The position numbers and the translations under genes are program-made. The notes under the pieces were generated by a model, which had not been told where the DNA came from, did no database searches, and saw only the letters and a program-made list of their open reading frames with translations. 10,213 bases of DNA. It comes from a bacterium UBA7470. GTDB taxonomy: Bacteria; Pseudomonadota; Gammaproteobacteria; Burkholderiales; Burkholderiaceae_C. The stretch spans positions 246 through 10,458 of the forward strand of contig DLPA01000132.1 in the NCBI GenBank assembly GCA_002479815.1, read 5' to 3'. Shown here piece after piece: positions 5,686-10,213 of this stretch; positions within the stretch are counted from its first letter, which is position 1; every line of letters begins with the position of its first letter.

Positions 5686-8370
5686 TCAATTCATCCCGAG
5701 CACCTGAAGCAGCTCGGTTTCAATTTCGGCTTGAGTTTTGTTGACCCGTAAGCTGTCACCTGCGATGAGAAAGGTGTCTTCTACCCGTTCACCCAGGGTT
5801 GTGATTTTGGCAAGTTGAATGTGGATGCTGTACCTGGCCAGCACGCGCGCAATGCTGTAGAGCAGACCTGCACGGTCGCTGGCAGAAAGACTCAGCAGCC
5901 AGTTTTGCGCTTTCTCATCAGGGCGCAGTTCAATGCGGGGGTTGACCGGAAAGCTTTTGACACGGCGCGACGTGCGACCCCTGCGTGGAGCCGGCAAAGC
6001 GGCATACTCGTCGATGAAGCGGGTCAGTTCAGATTCCACCATGGCGATGAGTTCACGGTCATGACAGTCCAGTTGCGAGGTCACGACCTGAAACGTGTCC
6101 AGCGCCTTGCCATTGCGAGTGGTATGGACTTTCGCATCCAGAATGCTGAAGTCGGCTTGATCGAAGTAGCCACAAATACGGGCAAATAAGTCGTCTTGGT
6201 CGTTGGTATAGACCAGCACCTGAATACCACCGCCTGAAGGTGATGTTCTCGCTCGCACGACCGTGGCGCTGCTGGTGTGGGCAGCAAGGGCGGCGCTCAC
6301 GGCCTCTGAAGCAGGGCGGTGTTTGGGTAAGGCCAGTTCGCGTGAGATTTGGCGGGTATGCCAGGCAATTTCGCCGGCTTCATGACGCATGAAATAGCTC
6401 ACGTCCAAGGTATCCCACAGGGTTTTATGGGCCTCATGCGGCAGGGCGTGCAAGGCCAGTTGGGTCAGGGCTTCACGCTTTCTGGCCTCCACCATGGCGC
6501 TGGGGTCAGGGGCGCGCCCGCCTAGGGCGCGTAAGGTGTAGCGATACAAGTCTTCCAGCAGTTTGCCTTTCCAGTTGTTCCAGACTTTGGGGCTGGTGCC
6601 ACGAATATCGGCCACTGTGAGCAAATACAAGGCCGTCAGATGGCGCTCATTGCCGACCCGCTGGGCAAAACTGTGGATGACATCGGGGTCGCTTAAATCT
6701 TCTTTTTGGGCGATGCGGCTCATGGTCAAATGTTCGCTGACCAAAAAGGCAATCAGTTGCGTATCTTCTTTGCTGATGCCGTGCTCGCGGCAAAAGCGCC
6801 GCACGTCTTGAGCGCCCAGATCGGAATGGTCGCCCCCGCGTCCCTTGGCGATATCGTGAAAAAGGGCAGCAACGTAAAGAATCCAAGGTTGATCCCAGCC
6901 CGCTGCCAGTTGCGAGCAATACGGGTACTCGTGCGAATGTTCAGGGATGAAAAAGCGCCGCACATTGCGCAGCACCATCAAGATGTGCTGATCGACGGTG
7001 TAAACATGAAACAAATCATGCTGCATTTGCCCCACGATGTTACGAAACACCCACAGGTAACGCCCGAGCACCGAGGTTTGGTTCATCAAGCGCATGGCAT
7101 GGGTGATGCCATCGGGTGCTTGCAGGATGCGTAAAAACGTGGCGCGATTGACCGGATCGCTGCGAAAGCGCCGGTTCATCAGTGGACGTGCGTTGTACAA
7201 AGCCCGCAAGGTTTTGGCTGAAAAACCTTTGATGCCGATGGTGGTTTGGTACACCAAAAAGGTTTCCAAGATGGCTTCGGGGTGTTGTCGATACACGTCA
7301 TCGCTGGCAACTTCCAGCATACCGGCTTTTTCATAAAACCGGGGGTTGATGATGCGCAGTTGATGACTCTCGCGACTTTCGCCAGTGCTGATGTGTTCTT
7401 CAATGTTCAGCATCAAAATCTGGTTGAGCTGCGTCACTGCTTTGGCTGCCCAGTAGTAACGGCGCATCACTGCCTCGCTGGCGCGGCGTGCATGACGCCC
7501 TTGACCACCGTCATGAGGTTGGTACCCAAAGGACTCTGCAACAGCGGTTTGTAGGTCAAATACCAAGCGATCCTCGCGGCGTTTTGCAATGAGGTGTAGC
7601 CGCAGCCGTATCAAACTCAACAGGGCTTCGTTGGCCTTGAGTTGGCGTACCTCCAAAGGGGTGACCAAACCTTTGCGGCCCAATTCATCCCAGCTCCGTC
7701 CTAAACCGGCGGCCTTGGCGATCCAGAGCACGACGTGCAAATCGCGCAGTCCGCCGGGTGCTTCTTTGCAATTGGGTTCCAGTGCGTAGGGCGTATTCTC
7801 TTGGCGCTGGTGGCGCTGGCGCATTTCTAGGGTCTTGGCGATAAAAAAGGCTTGTGGATCCATCACCTCTTTCAGGGTACGCGTTAAGCGGCTGGACAGG
7901 GTTTTGCTGCCGCAGACCCAGCGGCATTCCAGCAATGAGGTTTGGATCGTCACATCGCGGCGCGCTTCCTCAGCACATTCGCTGATTTTGCGCACACTAG
8001 AGCCGATTTCCAGCCCCGTATCCCAGCACGCACCGATGAAGTGTTCAAGACACTTTTTCAGCTCAGGGTCTTGGTTGGGGTCGGCCTCGTCGGGTAAGAG
8101 CACCAAGACATCGACATCGGAGTGTGGAAACAACTCGCCACGCCCAAAGCCCCCCACGGCGACCAAGCTCAGGTCTGTGCCCAAGCCTGCTTGTTGCCAC
8201 AGTTCGGTCAGCCACACATCGGCGTGTGCTGCTAGTTTTTGCAGCACCCGCTTGACCCCTCGGGTCGATGCCCCTGTGCGGGCCACACCTTCTAGCAAAG
8301 ACTGCTGACCTTGACGGTAGCGTTCACGGGCGGTGGGCATAGGCGGGGGTGAGGTGGTGTCCGAACTCAT
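5686..8370 (-). CDS. glnD: Bifunctional [protein-PII] uridylyltransferase/uridylyl-removing enzyme GlnD
   Basis: Cytosolic glutamine sensor that uridylylates PII proteins (GlnB/GlnK) when nitrogen is scarce and removes UMP when glutamine is high. All expected domains of the 894-residue protein are visible. The nucleotidyltransferase domain has GGFGRGEL (73-80) and the catalytic aspartates of SDVDVLVLL (D85, D87). The PII-uridylyltransferase linker region carries EAPGGLRDLH (203-212). The HD hydrolase domain has H462 and the HD pair H505-D506 in FHDIAKGRGGDHS. Two C-terminal ACT domains begin near 716 (IQVLVYTNDQDDLFARI) and 825 (LLSLSASDRAGLLYSIARV). Length is normal for proteobacterial GlnD, and no key residue is missing. 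Its ATG overlaps the map stop codon as ATGA, implying translational coupling. There is no Shine-Dalgarno sequence; the start is preceded by six Cs. Confidence 0.98.
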   Translation of the reverse strand: MSSDTTSPPPMPTARERYRQGQQSLLEGVARTGASTRGVKRVLQKLAAHADVWLTELWQQAGLGTDLSLVAVGGFGRGELFPHSDVDVLVLLPDEADPNQDPELKKCLEHFIGACWDTGLEIGSSVRKISECAEEARRDVTIQTSLLECRWVCGSKTLSSRLTRTLKEVMDPQAFFIAKTLEMRQRHQRQENTPYALEPNCKEAPGGLRDLHVVLWIAKAAGLGRSWDELGRKGLVTPLEVRQLKANEALLSLIRLRLHLIAKRREDRLVFDLQTAVAESFGYQPHDGGQGRHARRASEAVMRRYYWAAKAVTQLNQILMLNIEEHISTGESRESHQLRIINPRFYEKAGMLEVASDDVYRQHPEAILETFLVYQTTIGIKGFSAKTLRALYNARPLMNRRFRSDPVNRATFLRILQAPDGITHAMRLMNQTSVLGRYLWVFRNIVGQMQHDLFHVYTVDQHILMVLRNVRRFFIPEHSHEYPYCSQLAAGWDQPWILYVAALFHDIAKGRGGDHSDLGAQDVRRFCREHGISKEDTQLIAFLVSEHLTMSRIAQKEDLSDPDVIHSFAQRVGNERHLTALYLLTVADIRGTSPKVWNNWKGKLLEDLYRYTLRALGGRAPDPSAMVEARKREALTQLALHALPHEAHKTLWDTLDVSYFMRHEAGEIAWHTRQISRELALPKHRPASEAVSAALAAHTSSATVVRARTSPSGGGIQVLVYTNDQDDLFARICGYFDQADFSILDAKVHTTRNGKALDTFQVVTSQLDCHDRELIAMVESELTRFIDEYAALPAPRRGRTSRRVKSFPVNPRIELRPDEKAQNWLLSLSASDRAGLLYSIARVLARYSIHIQLAKITTLGERVEDTFLIAGDSLRVNKTQAEIETELLQVLGMN
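8367..8370 (-). other. ATGA stop/start overlap coupling map and glnD
   Basis: The last two bases of the glnD ATG are the first two of the map TGA stop. Because glnD lacks a Shine-Dalgarno sequence, ribosomes finishing map may reinitiate here, keeping the two proteins in proportion. The overlap is seen directly; coupling is inferred. Confidence 0.75.
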
Positions 8371-9188
8371 GGGGGGCTGAAAATAGAAGTCTGAATGAAG
8401 GGAGGGGGTGGCAAGCTCCCCGCCGACAGTGTGAGCACCTCATAGCCCGTTTCTGTGACCAAGATGGTGTGTTCCCACTGCGCCGACAGCGAGCGGTCTT
8501 TGGTGACGATGGTCCAGCCGTCGTTGCCGTATTCTTTGACTTCGCGCCGTCCAGCGTTAATCATGGGTTCGATGGTGAAGATCATGCCGGGCTTGAGTTC
8601 TTCCAGCGTACCGGGCCGGCCATAGTGCAGCACTTGCGGCTCTTCGTGGAAACGCTGGCCTATGCCGTGACCGCAGTACTCGCGCACGATGGAAAAACCC
8701 TGACCTTCGGCAAACTTTTGAATGGCGTGGCCGATGTCGCCTAAGCGTGCGCCCGGACGCACTTGGGCAATGCCCTTCCACATCGCGTCATAGGTGACGG
8801 ACACCAGCCGCTTGGCTGCAACCGAGCACTCACCAATCAAAAACATACGGCTGTTGTCGCCATACCAGCCGTCTTTGATGACGGTGACATCCACATTGAC
8901 AATATCGCCGTTTTTCAAAGGCTTATGGTTGGGGATGCCGTGGCACACCACGTTGTTGACCGAGGTACACAAGTGCCCCGGATAGGGGGGGTAGCCTGGG
9001 GGTTGATAGCCGATGGTGGCCGATACCGTGCCTTGGCGTGCCATGTACGCAGCGGCGTGCATGTCAATTTCCAGCGTGGTGACACCGGGTTTGATCAGGG
9101 GCGTGAGGTAATCCAAGACCTCAGAGGCCAAACGGCAGGCGGTGCGCATGGCTGCGATGCCTTCGGGGGATTTGATGCTGGTACTCAT
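8367..9188 (-). CDS. map: Type I methionine aminopeptidase
   Basis: Removes the initiator methionine from nascent proteins in the cytosol, using two divalent metal ions. The 273-residue pita-bread enzyme shows all metal ligands: D100 in NVDVT, D111 in YGDNSRMF, H174 in CGHGIG, E207 in FTIEPMI and E239 in AQWEHT, plus the substrate-binding H83 in VCHGIPN. The core matches E. coli Map (264 residues). The extra tail (about 255-273, with PPPP and ending SIFSPP) lies over the region just upstream of glnD and appears poorly constrained. It starts 21 bp after the App1-like gene and overlaps glnD by 4 bp, an order (map-glnD) familiar in betaproteobacteria. The ATG has no Shine-Dalgarno match at normal spacing; it follows a CCCCCC run. 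Confidence 0.98.
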   Translation of the reverse strand: MSTSIKSPEGIAAMRTACRLASEVLDYLTPLIKPGVTTLEIDMHAAAYMARQGTVSATIGYQPPGYPPYPGHLCTSVNNVVCHGIPNHKPLKNGDIVNVDVTVIKDGWYGDNSRMFLIGECSVAAKRLVSVTYDAMWKGIAQVRPGARLGDIGHAIQKFAEGQGFSIVREYCGHGIGQRFHEEPQVLHYGRPGTLEELKPGMIFTIEPMINAGRREVKEYGNDGWTIVTKDRSLSAQWEHTILVTETGYEVLTLSAGSLPPPPFIQTSIFSPP

Positions 9189-9209
9189 GGGGGGCGGATT
9201 ATCCTTGTT

Positions 9210-10184
9210 TCACCACGGGAGCGCACCGGACAACAACTCGTTTAAGTCGCGCTGCTGCGGGTAGCGGTGGCGGTTGGGGTCGGGGTGGATGCGGCGTATC
9301 CAGACGCTGTGCAGGCGTTCGGGGTGTGCTTGCTGAAAGTGGGCATAGACTTCCGGGTCACGCTCGGCATCGTCGCCGATCAGCAAAAAGCGCACCCCCG
9401 GGAAGGCGTCCAAAATGGCTTGAATGCGCTGAATTTTGTAGCTTTGCGTGTCAACTAAGGGGTCGCGGGTTTGGGCTTGAGGGCTTATTTCGCGCAACTG
9501 CAAGACCCCACGCGGAAATTGATGCTGCGCCAGAAAGCGGCGCAGGCTGTCGCTGAGTTGCTTGGGCGAGGCCGACAAATAAAACACGGGAGCTGCAGCT
9601 GGATGAGGCAAATCATCCATCAGCTTGCGGTAGAGCTGGGCCATGCCCGCGACAGCTTGCCGCGATTCGGGGGCAACGGTGAGGCTGTTTTTCAGCAGCT
9701 TGGTTTTGTCTAACACTTGGGTGACGAGGATGGTGTCGTCAATGTCAGAAATCAGCCCGCTGGTGTTGTGCTGATCGTGTACCAGCAGTCCGGCGGCGTG
9801 GCTGGCGTGTGCGGCGGGCTGGGCGAGGGTGGAGGCCACAGGCTGACTGTGCACCGTGTGCCAACCCGGGTTGAGCGTCATGGTTGGCAGGGCGACGTTG
9901 GTATGCAGTTCCCAATAGCCCATGTCATCCGCACGACTTTGCCACTCCAGGACATTGGTTTTGGTGTCGATGCGCCATTTCACGCGGCCCTCTTCCCCCC
10001 CCGCAAGCAATTGTTTGGTATGACGTTTGAGGGTGGAGAGTTGATGGCCCTGCGGCTTTGGGCCTTCGTGTGCTTCCGTTAAGCGCCCCGAAAAGCGCAG
10101 ACCTTTGCTGGTCGCCCAGCCGTCGTCGATGATGTTGTGCACCTGGTTACTGGCGTAGGCAAGGCGGAATGAGCCTGTCAACAT
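9210..10184 (-). CDS. App1-like (DUF2183) HAD-type phosphatase, possibly exported
   Basis: Belongs to the family of yeast App1, a Mg2+-dependent phosphatidate phosphatase; the bacterial substrate is unknown. The visible 324 residues have an N-terminal beta region (LRFSGRLTE, 29-36; VKWRIDTKTN, 68-77; WELHTNVALP, 91-100), then the HAD-like catalytic block. That block has the nucleophile motif ISDIDDTI (145-152), the FYLSASPKQL motif (201-210), the lysine of SYKIQRIQAIL (K250) and IGDDAERDPEVY (269-280). The ATG at 10184 lacks a Shine-Dalgarno sequence and lies 10 bp from a MITE end. The reading frame stays open upstream to the window edge through the repeat, and together with FMLTGSFRLAYA it gives a hydrophobic stretch ending in an AYA|S signal-peptidase-like site. 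The true start may therefore be upstream of 10213. It heads the map-glnD-proQ series, 21 bp before map. Confidence 0.85.
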   Translation of the reverse strand: MLTGSFRLAYASNQVHNIIDDGWATSKGLRFSGRLTEAHEGPKPQGHQLSTLKRHTKQLLAGGEEGRVKWRIDTKTNVLEWQSRADDMGYWELHTNVALPTMTLNPGWHTVHSQPVASTLAQPAAHASHAAGLLVHDQHNTSGLISDIDDTILVTQVLDKTKLLKNSLTVAPESRQAVAGMAQLYRKLMDDLPHPAAAPVFYLSASPKQLSDSLRRFLAQHQFPRGVLQLREISPQAQTRDPLVDTQSYKIQRIQAILDAFPGVRFLLIGDDAERDPEVYAHFQQAHPERLHSVWIRRIHPDPNRHRYPQQRDLNELLSGALPW

Positions 10185-10194
10185 AAAGAAAAGT

Positions 10195-10213
10195 ATAGTA
10201 AAAAAAGTGAGCT
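10195..10213. mobile_element. End of a second MITE copy, cut by the window edge
   Basis: ATAGTAAAAAAAGTGAGCT matches the left terminal repeat of the element at 4424-4442 in 18 of 19 positions, in the same orientation. The rest of the element would lie beyond the right edge. It abuts the App1-like gene, whose annotated ATG begins 10 bp away on the minus strand. Confidence 0.75.

Noticed and set aside
5815..6189. 124-codon plus-strand open frame inside glnD
   Set aside because: It lies opposite the ACT-domain coding region of an intact glnD and has no recognisable motif.

Overview
All supported genes in this window lie on the minus strand. They look like an ordinary chromosomal stretch of a betaproteobacterium, probably Burkholderiales. 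This is inferred from the type of GlnD, Map, MaeB, ProQ and solute-binding protein encoded and from the moderately GC-rich coding sequence; no rRNA or other marker is present to prove it.

In the direction of transcription (high to low coordinates) the window opens at the right edge with 19 bases of a repeat end. Almost touching it is a gene for an App1-like (DUF2183) HAD-type phosphatase. Then follow map (methionine aminopeptidase), glnD (PII uridylyltransferase/uridylyl-removing enzyme) and proQ (FinO-domain RNA chaperone), closed by a strong intrinsic terminator at 4699-4728. The spacings (21 bp, a 4-bp ATGA overlap, 89 bp) suggest one transcription unit linking nascent-protein processing, nitrogen signalling and RNA-based regulation.

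The gene-free block 4051-4768 is the unusual part. It holds the proQ terminator, an AT-rich 232-bp near-palindromic MITE-like element with 37-bp terminal inverted repeats (4424-4655), a GC-rich 138-bp nested palindrome of REP/BIME type (4232-4369), and a pair of TGTATACA palindromes (4110-4140) just upstream of an NCS2 xanthine/urate-type permease gene. The end of a second MITE copy is cut by the right window edge.

Below the permease are a periplasmic branched-chain amino acid type binding protein (Liv/HAAT family) with no transporter partners in view, a 266-bp spacer with a possible leader hairpin, and the first 331 codons of maeB (malic enzyme), which runs off the left edge.

I found no CRISPR array, tRNA, rRNA, phage gene or defence system. 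The best candidates for something new are the MITE family and the possibility that its end supplies the signal peptide of the App1-like protein.
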